Made by a program: the position numbers and the translations under genes
Assembly (NCBI RefSeq): GCF_004912195.1
Contig: NZ_STGW01000001.1
Coordinates: 176,967 to 240,966 of the forward strand
Length of the DNA stretch: 64,000 bases
Direction of reading: 5' to 3'
Source of the DNA: Nocardioides caeni
GTDB taxonomy: Bacteria > Actinomycetota > Actinomycetes > Propionibacteriales > Nocardioidaceae
Notes under the pieces: generated by a model
What the model was told of the DNA's origin: nothing
Databases searched by the model: none
The model's input: the letters and a program-made list of their open reading frames with translations, nothing else
Part shown: piece by piece, positions 45,315 to 54,767 of the stretch
Position numbering within the stretch: the first letter of the stretch is position 1
Layout: each line of letters begins with the position of its first letter

Positions 45315-46124
45315 TCAGGCCGTCCGCAGGCCCAGGTAGGGGGCCGGCGCGATGATGTTGGCCGGATCCACGACCGCGCCGACCTGGGCGCCCCGCCCCG
45401 GGGCAGGCGGACCGTCGACGACGTCGGCGACGACCACGGTCACGTTGTCGCGCGTGCCCGCGTCGAGCGCTCCCCGCACGAGCCGTTCTGCGACCGTCGC
45501 GCGCGATTCCAGTCCCATCACCATCTGCAGCGCGGCGGGGGAGAGGACGTCGGTCAGCCCGTCACTGCAGAGGAGGAGCCGGTCGCCGGGGTGCAGGTCG
45601 AGGGACGTGACGACAGGGTCGGACGGGTGCTCGCCGTCGACGGCCTGCAGCACGACGTGGCGGTACGGCGACGTCGCTGCCTCCTCGGGTGTCATGCGGC
45701 CTGCATCGACGAGCGACTGCACCATGGTCTGGTCGCGCGTGAGCGGCGCCAGACGTCCGTCGCGGAGCAGGTAGGCGCGGGAGTCGCCGACCTGCGCGAT
45801 CGCCGTGTGCTCGCCGTCGGTGAGGATCGCGGTGAGCGTGGTGGCCATGCCGGCGCGGGAGGCGTCGGCGCGCACAGCGGTGGCGAGCATCCGCTGTGCT
45901 TCGGCGATGGCGGTTCGCAGGAGACGGTCGGGCGCCAGGCCGGGGTGGGCCTGGGCCCGCGCGTCCAGCACACAGGCAGTGGTGGCGGAGGCCAGCTCGC
46001 CGGCGGCGGCGCCCCCGACGCCGTCGGCCACGCCGAGCAGCCGGGGCCCGGCAATGGCGCTGTCCTCGTTGATCTCCCGGACAGGGCCAGTGTCGCTCAG
46101 CGCGGCGACGCGGAAATGCACCAT
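45315..46124 (-). CDS. PP2C-family protein phosphatase (PstP-like catalytic domain)
   Basis: 269 residues covering one complete PP2C domain: SDTGPVREINEDSA, LLGVADGVGGAAAGELAS, GMATTLTAIL, AQVGDSRAYLLRDG, LLCSDGLTD and GTRDNVTVVVADV. Unlike the classical PstP it has no membrane anchor. It is 3.5 kb from the kinase-FHA locus and not in its operons, so it may act on other phosphoproteins. The ATG at 46124 has GAGG close upstream. Confidence 0.92.
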   Translation of the reverse strand: MVHFRVAALSDTGPVREINEDSAIAGPRLLGVADGVGGAAAGELASATTACVLDARAQAHPGLAPDRLLRTAIAEAQRMLATAVRADASRAGMATTLTAILTDGEHTAIAQVGDSRAYLLRDGRLAPLTRDQTMVQSLVDAGRMTPEEAATSPYRHVVLQAVDGEHPSDPVVTSLDLHPGDRLLLCSDGLTDVLSPAALQMVMGLESRATVAERLVRGALDAGTRDNVTVVVADVVDGPPAPGRGAQVGAVVDPANIIAPAPYLGLRTA

Positions 46125-46197
46125 GGTGACCTCGGATCCGGCCGTGAGGGGCCTGGGTCCAGTGTCGCCGATGAAGCTGTGAAAAGTCTGTGCGATC

Positions 46198-46305
46198 GGC
46201 TGGTTTCGCGACCGGTCGCGGCGTGCCTCAGGACCGGGTCTCGAGGCGCCGTCGCGAGCTCAGGCGCACCTCGACCAACGGCTTCTTCCCGCCCTTCGCT
46301 GCGCT
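46198..46305. repeat. Intergenic imperfect inverted repeat
   Basis: The segment contains TGGTTTCGCGACCGG, GGGTCTCGAGGCGCC and GCGCACCTCGACCAACGG; the outer ends (TGGT.TCG and CGACCA) are complementary. It lies between the PP2C gene and the DUF3107 gene stop and resembles the 2.4 kb element in its TCGACCA-type ends. It could serve as a terminator for DUF3107. Confidence 0.4.
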
Positions 46306-46535
46306 CAGGACCGGAAGCCGACCTGACCGCTGGAGCTGCGACCGATCTCGACGTAGGCGAGCTTGGCGGTCGGGACCACCGTGACCTTGCCCTTCGTGTC
46401 GGTCAGGGTGAGGACCCCGGCCTCGGTGGCCAGGGCGTCCTTGACCAGCGCGGCGACGTCCTCGTTGGTCTGGTCGGTCTCGATGACGAGCTCGCGGGCG
46501 GACTGCTGCACACCGATCTTGACCTCGACGGTCAT
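46305..46535 (-). CDS. DUF3107 small protein
   Basis: 76 residues, MTVEVKIGVQQSARELVIET to YVEIGRSSSGQVGFRS, a well-conserved actinobacterial family of unknown function (TB9.4/Rv3208A-like). The ATG follows GAGGAGAG. It lies near tetR and moeB-type genes, as in mycobacteria (Rv3206c-Rv3208A). Confidence 0.9.
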   Translation of the reverse strand: MTVEVKIGVQQSARELVIETDQTNEDVAALVKDALATEAGVLTLTDTKGKVTVVPTAKLAYVEIGRSSSGQVGFRS

Positions 46536-46621
46536 GGTCACTCTCCTCGTGTCGCTGCGAGGGCCGGTCTTGGCCCGTCGTGTCCAGACTAGGACCTCGG
46601 TCCACGCCGGGAGCTGCGGGA

Positions 46622-47281
46622 TCAGGCGTCGGCCTGCTCCTCGACCTTGGGATAGCCGCGGATCCCGCGCCAGGCGAGGCCCGCGACGAGGGCGATGGCG
46701 TCGTCGCGCTTGAGCTGCGCCGCTGCGGTCTCCGACTCCGTCAGCCAGTAGCGGGCGCTGACCTGGGCCATGCCGACCAGGGAGAGACCGAGCAGCTGTG
46801 AGGCACCGGCCGGCAGGTCGGTGTCCTCGGCGATGACGGCGGCGATCATGTCGGCGCACTCGGTCGTGACCCTGTCGACGTGACCGCGGACGGCGGGCTC
46901 GTTGGTGAGGTCGGACTCGAAGACGAGACGGAACGCCCCCGTGTCGTGGCCGACGTAGGCATAGAAGGCGGCGATCGCGGCCTTCACGCGCTGCTTGTTG
47001 TCGTGGGTCGACTCGAGGGCCTTGCGGCAGTTGGCGATGATGGCGTCGCAGGCGGCGTCGAGGATCGCGAGGTAGAGCTCGAGCTTGCCCGGGAAGTGCT
47101 GATAGAGCACCGGCTTCGAGACGCCGGCACGCTCGGCGATGTCATCCATCGCGGCGGAGTGGTATCCCTGCGCCACGAACACCTCGAGGGCGGCGGCCAG
47201 CAGCTGGGCACGCCGCTCGCGCCGGGGCAGGCGTACGCCGCGTCGCCGCGAATCGTCCAGGTCGAACTGCTCGGTCACCAC
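46622..47281 (-). CDS. TetR/AcrR family transcriptional regulator (Rv3208-like)
   Basis: About 219 residues. The DNA-binding domain reads RRERRAQLLAAALEVFVAQGYHSAAMDDIAERAGVSKPVLYQHFPGKLELYLA, a textbook TetR helix-turn-helix. The C-terminal ligand domain has no identifiable ligand. GTG codons at 47281 and 47278 are both possible; TAGGCT ends seven bases before 47281, so I chose that. It is divergent from the MoeB-like gene, 200 bases away, matching the Rv3208/Rv3206c neighbourhood. Confidence 0.9.
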   Translation of the reverse strand: MVTEQFDLDDSRRRGVRLPRRERRAQLLAAALEVFVAQGYHSAAMDDIAERAGVSKPVLYQHFPGKLELYLAILDAACDAIIANCRKALESTHDNKQRVKAAIAAFYAYVGHDTGAFRLVFESDLTNEPAVRGHVDRVTTECADMIAAVIAEDTDLPAGASQLLGLSLVGMAQVSARYWLTESETAAAQLKRDDAIALVAGLAWRGIRGYPKVEEQADA

Positions 47282-47481
47282 GCTGCGAAGCCTACTCGCT
47301 GGTAGCCCGCAGGATCGGACAGGTCCCCGTGGCGACCACGGCCGTCCAGCCGGTGGGACGTGGCGTCCAGGGCCTGGATCGGGCAGGGACCATGGAGAGC
47401 AGGGGAACACGGCGGCGCACCACGGCGTTGACGCCGGTAGACATCCCCACTTCGCACTGTTCGACCGAGGAGCTGAACCCC

Positions 47482-48690
47482 GTGAGCTTTCCCGCGCTGG
47501 TGGAGCCGGCCGCCGAGCTGACCATCGACGAGGTCCGCCGCTACAGCCGCCACCTGATCATCCCCGACGTGGCGATGGACGGCCAGAAGCGCCTGAAGAA
47601 CGCCAAGGTGCTGGTCATCGGCGCCGGCGGGCTGGGCAGCCCCGCGCTGCTCTATCTGGCCGCCGCCGGCGTCGGCACCCTCGGCATCGCCGAGTTCGAC
47701 GAGGTCGACGAGTCCAACCTGCAGCGCCAGGTGATCCACGGCATGTCCGACCTGGGCAAGTCGAAGGGTCTCTCGGCCAAGGAGTCGATCCACGAGATCA
47801 ACCCGTTGATCGAGGTGGTCCTCCACGAGGAGCGTCTCGACAACGACAATGTCTTCGACGTCTTCAAGGGCTACGACCTGATCGTCGACGGCACCGACAA
47901 CTTCGCGACCCGCTACATGGTCAACGACGCGGCGTACTTCCTCGGCATCCCCTACGTCTGGGGCTCGATCTACCGCTTCGACGGCCAGGCCTCGGTCTTC
48001 GCGCCGACGATGTCCGACGACGCGCCCTGCTACCGCTGCCTCTATCCCGAGCCGCCGCCGCCGGGCATGGTCCCCTCCTGCGCCGAGGGCGGCGTGCTGG
48101 GAGTGCTGTGCGCCTCGATCGGCTCGATCCAGGTCAACGAGGCCATCAAGCTGCTGATCGGTGCGGGTGAGCCGGCCATCGGCAAGCTGGTCATCTACGA
48201 CGCCCTCGAGCTCGAGTGGCGCAAGCTGAAGGTCCGCAAGGACCCCAACTGCGCGCTGTGCGGGGAGAACCCGACCGTCACCGGCCTCATCGACTACGAG
48301 ACCTTCTGCGGTGCGATCTCCGAGGAGGCCGCCGACGCCGCGGTCGACGCGACCATCTCGGTGACCCAGCTCGCGTCGATGGTCAAGGAGCGCGAGGAGG
48401 GCAGCCGCGACTTCGTGCTCATCGACGTGCGTGAGCCCGCCGAGGCCGAGATCAACCACATCCCCGGCGCGGTCCTCATCCCCAAGGGCGAGTTCCTCAA
48501 CGGCAATGCGCTGAGCCAGCTCCCGTCGGTCGACTCCGGCACGCAGGTCGTCCTGCACTGCAAGAGCGGCGTGCGTTCCGCCGAGTGCCTGGCAGTCCTC
48601 AAGGGCGCCGGCTACGACGACGCCGTCCACGTCGGTGGCGGCGTGGTGGCCTGGGTCAACCAGATCGACCCGAGCCAGCCGAGCTACTGA
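47482..48690 (+). CDS. moeZ: Adenylyltransferase/sulfurtransferase MoeZ/MoeB (ThiF plus rhodanese)
   Basis: 402 residues. The ThiF/E1-like domain (about 15-270) has the ATP loop VLVIGAGGLGSPALLYLAAAG, the FDEVDESNLQRQ motif and zinc-binding CYRCLYP and CALCGEN pairs. A C-terminal rhodanese domain (about 285-400) has active-site cysteine in HCKSGVRS. It adenylates and thiocarboxylates ubiquitin-like sulfur carriers (MoaD, ThiS or CysO) for molybdopterin or cysteine synthesis. The GTG at 47482 follows GAGGAG. A strong hairpin terminator follows. Confidence 0.93.
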   Translation: MSFPALVEPAAELTIDEVRRYSRHLIIPDVAMDGQKRLKNAKVLVIGAGGLGSPALLYLAAAGVGTLGIAEFDEVDESNLQRQVIHGMSDLGKSKGLSAKESIHEINPLIEVVLHEERLDNDNVFDVFKGYDLIVDGTDNFATRYMVNDAAYFLGIPYVWGSIYRFDGQASVFAPTMSDDAPCYRCLYPEPPPPGMVPSCAEGGVLGVLCASIGSIQVNEAIKLLIGAGEPAIGKLVIYDALELEWRKLKVRKDPNCALCGENPTVTGLIDYETFCGAISEEAADAAVDATISVTQLASMVKEREEGSRDFVLIDVREPAEAEINHIPGAVLIPKGEFLNGNALSQLPSVDSGTQVVLHCKSGVRSAECLAVLKGAGYDDAVHVGGGVVAWVNQIDPSQPSY

Positions 48691-48698
48691 GCAACGAG

Positions 48699-48747
48699 CA
48701 GGGCCCCGCGATCCACTGAGCAAGCTCGGAGGGATCGCGGGGCCCTG
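48699..48747. terminator. Perfect 16-bp hairpin terminator
   Basis: The arms 48699-48714 (CAGGGCCCCGCGATCC) and 48732-48747 are exactly complementary with a 17-base loop. It lies between the MoeZ-like stop and the convergent M6 protease stop and can serve both strands. There is no T-run, as is usual in high-GC actinobacteria. Confidence 0.85.
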
Positions 48748-48786
48748 TCGTGTCCCCGGCGGCGTGCCGGCGTCAGGACCTGCCGG

Positions 48787-51048
48787 TCACGGATTGCGGA
48801 CGCGGACCGTGATGGTGCCGTCCCGGTCCTCGTCGACGACGCGGGCCGTCACGCCCACTCCGGCGACCTTCACCGAGTTCCAGGGGTTGGTCTCGGTCCA
48901 GTAGCGCTCCGGGTCGGAGTCGTCGAAGGTCGCGATGCCCCGCTGGCGCGGCGAGCAGGCCGCCAGCCGCTGGACGCCGTCGTCCGTGCTGACCTCCTTG
49001 TGCAGGCAGACCCGGTCGGTGCGGGAGAGGCTGAACGTCGCGTCGAACGGCTCTCGACGGTTGGTCGGGCTCGTGCCGTCCGGGAACGTCAGCGAGTCCG
49101 GTCGTACGTCGACCGGCAGCGCGTAGCCCTCACCCTCGTGCGCGCTGGTGTTGTTGTCGGCCCATGCCTCGTCGACGAGCCACACCAACATGCCCTCCTG
49201 GTAGGGGAAGTGCTCGACCCAGTCGGGTCGGGTGACGCCCTTGCCGAAGTTGTAGGGCCCCACCTCCAGCGTCCCGTCGTAGCCGACGTACTGACGGTTC
49301 TCGATCAGGTAGTAGCGCTCGGTGGTCTTGGTGTCCGTGCCCGTCGAGACCGTGAAGCCGTCGACCGCCCACCCGTTGTCGCCGTCCTCGGCGCCGTCGG
49401 TGAAGGTCGTGCCGTCGGTCGTCACCGTGATGTTGTCGAGGAAGGCTCCGGCCTCGTTGACGCCGCCGTCGGTGTTGTAGCGGATCCGCAGCGTCGACGC
49501 CGCTCCGCCGGGGGCGTAGGACCACGAGTGGCTCGTCCAGTCGGCGTTGCCGTCCAGCTTGGCGAGGTTGGTCCACGACGAGCCGCCGTCGAGGGAGTAC
49601 TCGACGTAGAGGAAGTCGTAGCCTGCCTCGATCTGGTGCCAGATGTCGGCGCCGACCTCGACCGAGGCCGCAGCGGGGACCTCACGGGTGAGGGTGTTGA
49701 CCAGGCTGTCGCCGCGACCGCTCCACCAGGCGTGCTCGCCCTCGGGTGGCGTCGTGTAGTCCCGCACGGTGGTCTTGTCGGGCAGGTTGACCTTGATCGC
49801 CTGGTCGTGCCGCTTCATGGTCTTCTGCGACGGACTCAGCTCGAACGTGCCGCGCTCGCCTGCGTCGACCTCGGTGTAGTCGAGCCAACCGAGGTAGAGC
49901 TTCTCCTCGGGACCGAAGCCGCCGGGCGTCGTGCCGATCGCGCCATCGCCGTGGCCCAGCCAGGAGCCTGACGACATGACGCTCCAGAAGCCGGTGCCGT
50001 TGTCGCCGCCTGCGGTGTCGTAGAAGTCCGGCAGCTCGAGGTCGTGGCCGTACTCATGGACGAACACCCCGAGTCCGCCGTTCTCCGGCTCCACCGTGTA
50101 GTCGCCGATGAAGTACCGCGACTCACCGACCTGCGCGCCGCCGTAGAGGTTCTGCTCGCCGCCGACGACCGGCCCGGTCTGGCCGTAGAGGTCGCCGTTG
50201 ACGTACCAACGATGCGACCAGATCGCGTCGTCACCGGCGCCCGCTTCCTCACCGCCGCCGGCATGCACCGCCTGGAAGTGGTCGATGTAGCCGTCGGCCT
50301 CGTTGAAGTCGCCGTCGTTGTCGTAGTCGTAGCGGTCCCAGACGTCGAACTGCGCGAGGTAGTCGTCGATCTGCGCCGGCGTCCTGCCGGCGGCGACCTG
50401 GGCGTCGTACCAGGCGTCCGCGGTGTCGGCGATGAACGCCCACGAACCGCCGTCGTCCTCGACCGCGTTGTCGCCGTAGCTCGATGCGTTGCCGGGGACC
50501 TCCACCCAGTCCTCGGTCGTGACGCTCACGTCATAGCGGCCGGACGAGGCCTCCTTGTAGAAGTTGCGGAAGGACTCGCCACGACCGTTGAACATCTCGT
50601 CGTAGTGGGCCTTGCCGAAGTCGTCCACCCAGTAGGTCGAGTTGTCGACGCGACGGTCGGGCCGAGGGATCTCGTTGTGGGACGGGCCGGGGTCGGTCCC
50701 GTGCTCGGGGTTCGACTCCGTGCCGAACTCGCCGAGCATCGTCAGCACCTTGTCGGTGCGGTTGACCGGGAACTCGACGTACCGCCCGTTCTTGAGCTTC
50801 ACCGTCGCGCCGCCCTGGGCCCGCTGCGACAGCGTGCGGCTGCCGCTCTCCAGGAGCTCGAGCGCCTTGCGCGTCTCCCTGCGCTGCTCCTTGGTCTTCG
50901 GGCCGGGGCGATCGTGCTTCTTGACATGGGCGGGCCGCTGCTTGCCCGGCCCGTCGATGGGAGTGTCGGCCTGGGCGGGCTGCAGTGCCGCGCCGGCCAG
51001 TGCGGCCATGGCCGCACCAGCGATCAGGCCGGATGCCAATTTCCTCAA
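48787..51048 (-). CDS. Secreted M6 (immune inhibitor A-type) metalloprotease
   Basis: 753 residues. The TTG at 51048 is the start: GGAGG lies just ahead and it gives a proper signal peptide (MRKLASGLIAGAAMAALAGA, cleavage after AQA). The zinc site is VHEYGHDLELPDFYD (HExxH plus downstream aspartate), within the M6 domain. An immune-inhibitor-like beta domain follows (FLDNITVTTDGTTFTDGAED). Relatives degrade host or environmental proteins; here a secreted nutritional or cell-wall protease is as likely. It is monocistronic, ending at the hairpin at 48.7 kb. Confidence 0.88.
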   Translation of the reverse strand: MRKLASGLIAGAAMAALAGAALQPAQADTPIDGPGKQRPAHVKKHDRPGPKTKEQRRETRKALELLESGSRTLSQRAQGGATVKLKNGRYVEFPVNRTDKVLTMLGEFGTESNPEHGTDPGPSHNEIPRPDRRVDNSTYWVDDFGKAHYDEMFNGRGESFRNFYKEASSGRYDVSVTTEDWVEVPGNASSYGDNAVEDDGGSWAFIADTADAWYDAQVAAGRTPAQIDDYLAQFDVWDRYDYDNDGDFNEADGYIDHFQAVHAGGGEEAGAGDDAIWSHRWYVNGDLYGQTGPVVGGEQNLYGGAQVGESRYFIGDYTVEPENGGLGVFVHEYGHDLELPDFYDTAGGDNGTGFWSVMSSGSWLGHGDGAIGTTPGGFGPEEKLYLGWLDYTEVDAGERGTFELSPSQKTMKRHDQAIKVNLPDKTTVRDYTTPPEGEHAWWSGRGDSLVNTLTREVPAAASVEVGADIWHQIEAGYDFLYVEYSLDGGSSWTNLAKLDGNADWTSHSWSYAPGGAASTLRIRYNTDGGVNEAGAFLDNITVTTDGTTFTDGAEDGDNGWAVDGFTVSTGTDTKTTERYYLIENRQYVGYDGTLEVGPYNFGKGVTRPDWVEHFPYQEGMLVWLVDEAWADNNTSAHEGEGYALPVDVRPDSLTFPDGTSPTNRREPFDATFSLSRTDRVCLHKEVSTDDGVQRLAACSPRQRGIATFDDSDPERYWTETNPWNSVKVAGVGVTARVVDEDRDGTITVRVRNP

Positions 51049-51388
51049 TTTTTCCTCCGAGATGAGTGAAATGACCCCACGCCGACGCGATCCCACTTCT
51101 GTGGGTCGCGCTGGATGATCCGGTGTCCGCTGGCCACCTCACACGAAAATCGCCCGCGAACGCAAGGGCTGGACGAAAAGTCGACCAATCGTGACCATCG
51201 CGGCGCGGGGCCGGCAGGCGTAACCGCGACGCGGCGTCATCGTTGATCGGACGTCGCGGCCTCATCGAGCCGCCAGCGACCCGAAGGCGTTGTCCGCACC
51301 GAGGGAGCACCTGAGAGCCCCGGCCGATCGGCCGGGGCTCTCGGCGTCTCCCAGGTCCTCGGGGACGCCGGGATGCTTGGATGGCGTC
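51049..51388. promoter_or_regulatory. 340-base divergent intergenic region with two hairpins
   Basis: Between the M6 protease and the alkyltransferase-like gene. It holds (a) a 10-bp hairpin with one bulged base and a TTCT loop at 51086-51110, in the leader of the protease mRNA, and (b) a perfect 30-base GC-rich palindrome at 51313-51342, 46 bases before the alkyltransferase-like start. No gene is seen; a short open frame ending just before the palindrome (stop at 51312) has no convincing start. Confidence 0.55.
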
Positions 51389-51688
51389 GTGGACGAGGGC
51401 TACGTCGAAGCGGTGCTCGACCTCGTGGAGCGCATCCCTGCGGGCCGGGTGACAACCTACGGCGCGATCGCAGGGGTGGTGGGCGGCGGCCCACGTCAGG
51501 TCGGATCGGTGATGGCACGCCACGGCGGCCCGGTGCCGTGGTGGCGGGTCGTGCGAGCCGACGGCTCACTGCCACCGAGCCACGGCGACCGGGCGCGGGA
51601 GTGTCATCTCGCCGAGGACACGCCGCTCAGGACGAGCGGCGGCCTCGACATGTCACGGGCGTTCTGGGACCCGGCGACGGGGGAGTGA
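51389..51688 (+). CDS. Alkyltransferase-like protein (MGMT family, no catalytic cysteine)
   Basis: 99 residues. The winged-helix DNA-binding domain of O6-methylguanine methyltransferases is clear (ILDxxxRIPAGRVTTYGAIA-like, then GGPRQVGSVMARH). Where the enzyme has PCHRV, this protein has PWWRVV, so it cannot accept an alkyl group. Such Atl proteins bind O6-alkylguanine and recruit nucleotide excision repair. M. tuberculosis Rv3204 is the positional equivalent beside adnAB. The GTG at 51389 is chosen because it gives the usual Atl length. Confidence 0.85.
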   Translation: MDEGYVEAVLDLVERIPAGRVTTYGAIAGVVGGGPRQVGSVMARHGGPVPWWRVVRADGSLPPSHGDRARECHLAEDTPLRTSGGLDMSRAFWDPATGE

Positions 51689-51693
51689 CTCGC

Positions 51694-52185
51694 TCAGCCG
51701 AGCGCGGCGACGGCCGCGTCGTAGTCCGGCTCGGTCGCGATCTCGGGCACGAGCTGGCTGTGCAGCACCGAGCCGTCGGCGTCGACGACGACGACCGAGC
51801 GCGCGAACAGGCCCGCGAGCTTGCCGTCGGCCATCTTGACGCCGTAGTCCTCGCCGAAGCTGGAGCGGAAGCCCGAACCGGTCTGGACGTTGTCGATCCC
51901 CTCGGCGCCGCAGAAACGGCCGAGGGCGGGCGGCAGGTCCTGGGAGACGTTGATGACCGTGGTGTTGTCCAGGCCCGCGGCGAGCTCGTTGAACTTGCGC
52001 ACGCTCGCGGCGCAGACACCGGTGTCGATGCTCGGGAAGATGTTGAGGACGGCGCGCTGTCCCTCGGGGAGGGTGATGGCGCTGAAGTCGGCGCCGACCA
52101 GCTCGAACGTCGGGGCGGTGGAGCCGACGGCGGGGAGCTCGCCGACGGTCGTGACGGGGTTGCCGCCAAGTGCAGTGGTAGCCAT
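51694..52185 (-). CDS. tpx: Thiol peroxidase (Tpx)
   Basis: 163 residues of the atypical 2-Cys peroxiredoxin family. The peroxidatic cysteine is in [19 protein letters not shown] (about Cys58) and the resolving cysteine in [15 protein letters not shown] (about Cys92), the Tpx spacing. It reduces hydrogen peroxide and organic peroxides with thioredoxin in the cytoplasm. The ATG is at 52185. It is convergent with the alkyltransferase-like gene (stops 5 bases apart) and downstream of the large membrane protein gene on the same strand. Confidence 0.95.
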   Translation of the reverse strand: MATTALGGNPVTTVGELPAVGSTAPTFELVGADFSAITLPEGQRAVLNIFPSIDTGVCAASVRKFNELAAGLDNTTVINVSQDLPPALGRFCGAEGIDNVQTGSGFRSSFGEDYGVKMADGKLAGLFARSVVVVDADGSVLHSQLVPEIATEPDYDAAVAALG

Positions 52186-52220
52186 GACGTCGTTTCTAGC
52201 AGGTCCGGGGTGGACCCGGG

Positions 52221-54767
52221 TCACCGGAGCCGTCCGAGGAACCCGACGGTCCGGCGCACCTCGATCACCCGACGCTCCCAGGTGATGCCCAGGCCGGTGA
52301 GGACGGCGCCGGCGAGCGCGATCCAGACCCACTGCGGCACGGCGCCGGCGTAGGGGCCGATCTCCCGGAGGATCACGATCGTGCCGACGACGGCGCCGGT
52401 GAGCAGCGGCGCGTTCCAGCGCAGTGCCGCGCCGGCGATCGTGAGGATCAGGCAGCTCGCGCCGAGGACGAGCGCCCGGAGCGAGATCGGGTCGCTGAGC
52501 ACCCACAGCAGCGAGGGGACGGTGACGAGGAGGAGACCGGGGAGGAGGGCGGTGACGGTGCTGGTCTCGTCCGACCGCTGCAGCCGCCACAGGCCGAGGG
52601 CGAGCAGCGCCAGGGCCAGGGGGAGTGTGTAGGCCTCGGGCTGACGCACCGAGAGATCGATCAGTCGCACCCAGGTGGCCAGCAGGAGCAGGGCCAGACC
52701 GACACCGCCCAGCGGCCGACGGGCGGGCGTGAGCAGCGCGCTCGCGCAGCACAGGAAGCCGGCCACGCACAGCCACAGCGAGCTGAACCCGCCCGCGTCC
52801 TGGACGTGCGGCAGTGAGGTCGCCAGCGCGAACAGCGCCGTCACGCCAGCTGCCATCTCGACCTCGGTCCGCGGCAGGGCCAGCGCCAGGATCCCCACGC
52901 CCAGCAGCACCGGGACGGCGACCCAGGCGCCGCCGGCGTCGGTGACATGCACCGTCGCGGCGATCGCGAGGCCGACGAAGGGGGCGGCAGCGAGGCCGCC
53001 GAGCGCGCGGAGTGCGTCGTCACGGAGCCGGGCGAGCGTGATCGCACCGACGGCTGCGGCGCCTGCGGTCAGTGCGGCCAGCGGGGCGCTGGGCAGCGCG
53101 GTCGCGGTGGCGATCGCGGCCAGCGCGAGCCCCAGCACGCCGGAGCCGGTCGCCGCGGCGCCGGAGCCGCGCAGAGCGACGGAGAGGCAGCCGGCGGCAG
53201 TGAGCACGAGTGCCCCGACGGGCAGGGCCAGCGCGACGTCGTACGACATCAGGGTGACGGCCGCGCCGACGCCGGTCACCAGAGCGGCGCCGGCTGCCAC
53301 GGCGCTGCGGCCGATCCTGCCGCGACCGAGCAGGGCCACGACGGCGGCGATCACGAGCAGGGAGGGCACGAGCTGCAACGGCGAGGCCGGTGCGTCCGGA
53401 CCCGACAGGCGCAGGCCGATGCTGCGGTCGAAGGCAGCCGGGTTCTCGGCCAGGAAGTCGGTCCACCGGACGAAGGCGACCGACATCGTGGAGAGGGAGA
53501 TGCCGGCGAGGATCGCCGCGCCGGCGCAGGCGGGGGCCACGGCGACCACCCGGACGGCGGCCGGCAGCGCGGCGAGGGCGACCAGCCAGGCCGAGGTGAC
53601 GACGAGGGCGAGCATGCCGATCGAGGTCAGCTCGCCGTCGATCCCGGGAAGCGTCGCGGTCACCGTGACGACCACGGCCGCGCCGGCCGCGCCCAGCAGC
53701 GCGAGGCGACGTTCGCGCAGGACGAGCCCGGGAAGGGCCATCCAGGCAGCACTGGCGATCAAGGACCAACCGGTCCCATCGCGCCACAGCTGGACCAGGG
53801 TCGGGTCGAGAAGTCCTTGCACCAGGGCCACGATCGCGCCGCCCGACCAGGTCAGGAGAGCGGCGATGGCCGCGCTTCGCAGGAGCGCGTCCTCGGTGGC
53901 CCGGTGACCGACCCAGGCGACGGCCAGCGCCAGGACGGTGGCGACGTGGGCGACGAGGAGATCGTGTCCGCTGGCGGCGACCGCACCCAGGTAGGCCGTC
54001 GCCAGTCCGGCGCCGGCGAGGACCTGGGGCGAGGTCAGGCGCGGCTGGGATCCGATCCGGAGCAGACCGAGCGCCGAGCCGGCGACCGCGACCAGGAGAC
54101 CGGCGCAGGACGCCGTCCAGCCGCGGCTGCCGTCGCCGAGCCAGCCTGCGGCTCCCGCGCCGAGCACGTCGAGGCAGAGCATCCCCAGTCCGACGATGCT
54201 GAGCGACTCGCCGGCGATGCGGAGCCCGCGAGCGTGCAGGAGCATCGAGGACGACAGGGACGCCGCCGTGAAGGCGAGGAGCACGCCGGTGCGTCCCCCG
54301 ACGCCGAGGGCCGACCACGACACGGCCAGGAAGATCACCCCCGCGGTCAGGAGGCAGAAGGCGCCGAGGCCGAGCAGGATCTTGGGGATCGAGGAGACCG
54401 AGACGCCCGTGCGTGACGGGTCGACAGGTCCGGTGGAGCTGGCGTACCCGGACGAAGACGCGGCGGGCGTGGCGGGCATCGAGGCGGGCGGGGTCGGCAC
54501 GGATCGCTTCGGCGTGACCGGTGCTCCGGGAGGGACGAGCGCGCCCCCGAGCGGTGCGGCCGTGGCGCTCGCGGAGAGCGCGGGACCGGGGAAGGCGTCG
54601 CTGGCGGTCCGCAGGTCCTCGACCAGGTCGTCGGCACGGCGCAGCGTGCTGAACAGGTCGACCGCGAGGGGGTGGCGGACCAGGAGCCGGCAGGTCGGGC
54701 AGACCGGGACGCCCGCGGGGAGCTCGTCGCGGCAATCGGGGCATCGGGTGGGATCGGCATAGCGCAT
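52221..54767 (-). CDS. Very large multipass membrane protein with N-terminal zinc ribbon (SCO7613-like)
   Basis: 848 residues. The N-terminus has a zinc-ribbon pair ([20 protein letters not shown]), then a Pro/Ser-rich linker to about 125, then more than twenty predicted helices continuing to the C-terminus, which ends in a basic segment ([20 protein letters not shown]). It resembles the SCO7613 C-terminal-domain membrane proteins of actinobacteria, function unknown; that match is from memory. The ATG at 54767 opens with the cysteine motif. GC-rich low-complexity Ala/Leu/Val composition makes other frames look open. Confidence 0.8.
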   Translation of the reverse strand: MRYADPTRCPDCRDELPAGVPVCPTCRLLVRHPLAVDLFSTLRRADDLVEDLRTASDAFPGPALSASATAAPLGGALVPPGAPVTPKRSVPTPPASMPATPAASSSGYASSTGPVDPSRTGVSVSSIPKILLGLGAFCLLTAGVIFLAVSWSALGVGGRTGVLLAFTAASLSSSMLLHARGLRIAGESLSIVGLGMLCLDVLGAGAAGWLGDGSRGWTASCAGLLVAVAGSALGLLRIGSQPRLTSPQVLAGAGLATAYLGAVAASGHDLLVAHVATVLALAVAWVGHRATEDALLRSAAIAALLTWSGGAIVALVQGLLDPTLVQLWRDGTGWSLIASAAWMALPGLVLRERRLALLGAAGAAVVVTVTATLPGIDGELTSIGMLALVVTSAWLVALAALPAAVRVVAVAPACAGAAILAGISLSTMSVAFVRWTDFLAENPAAFDRSIGLRLSGPDAPASPLQLVPSLLVIAAVVALLGRGRIGRSAVAAGAALVTGVGAAVTLMSYDVALALPVGALVLTAAGCLSVALRGSGAAATGSGVLGLALAAIATATALPSAPLAALTAGAAAVGAITLARLRDDALRALGGLAAAPFVGLAIAATVHVTDAGGAWVAVPVLLGVGILALALPRTEVEMAAGVTALFALATSLPHVQDAGGFSSLWLCVAGFLCCASALLTPARRPLGGVGLALLLLATWVRLIDLSVRQPEAYTLPLALALLALGLWRLQRSDETSTVTALLPGLLLVTVPSLLWVLSDPISLRALVLGASCLILTIAGAALRWNAPLLTGAVVGTIVILREIGPYAGAVPQWVWIALAGAVLTGLGITWERRVIEVRRTVGFLGRLR

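Noticed and set aside
51195..51314. Short plus-strand frame ending just before the 30-base palindrome
   Set aside because: No ATG or GTG start with a ribosome site, Arg-rich composition, and no family resemblance.
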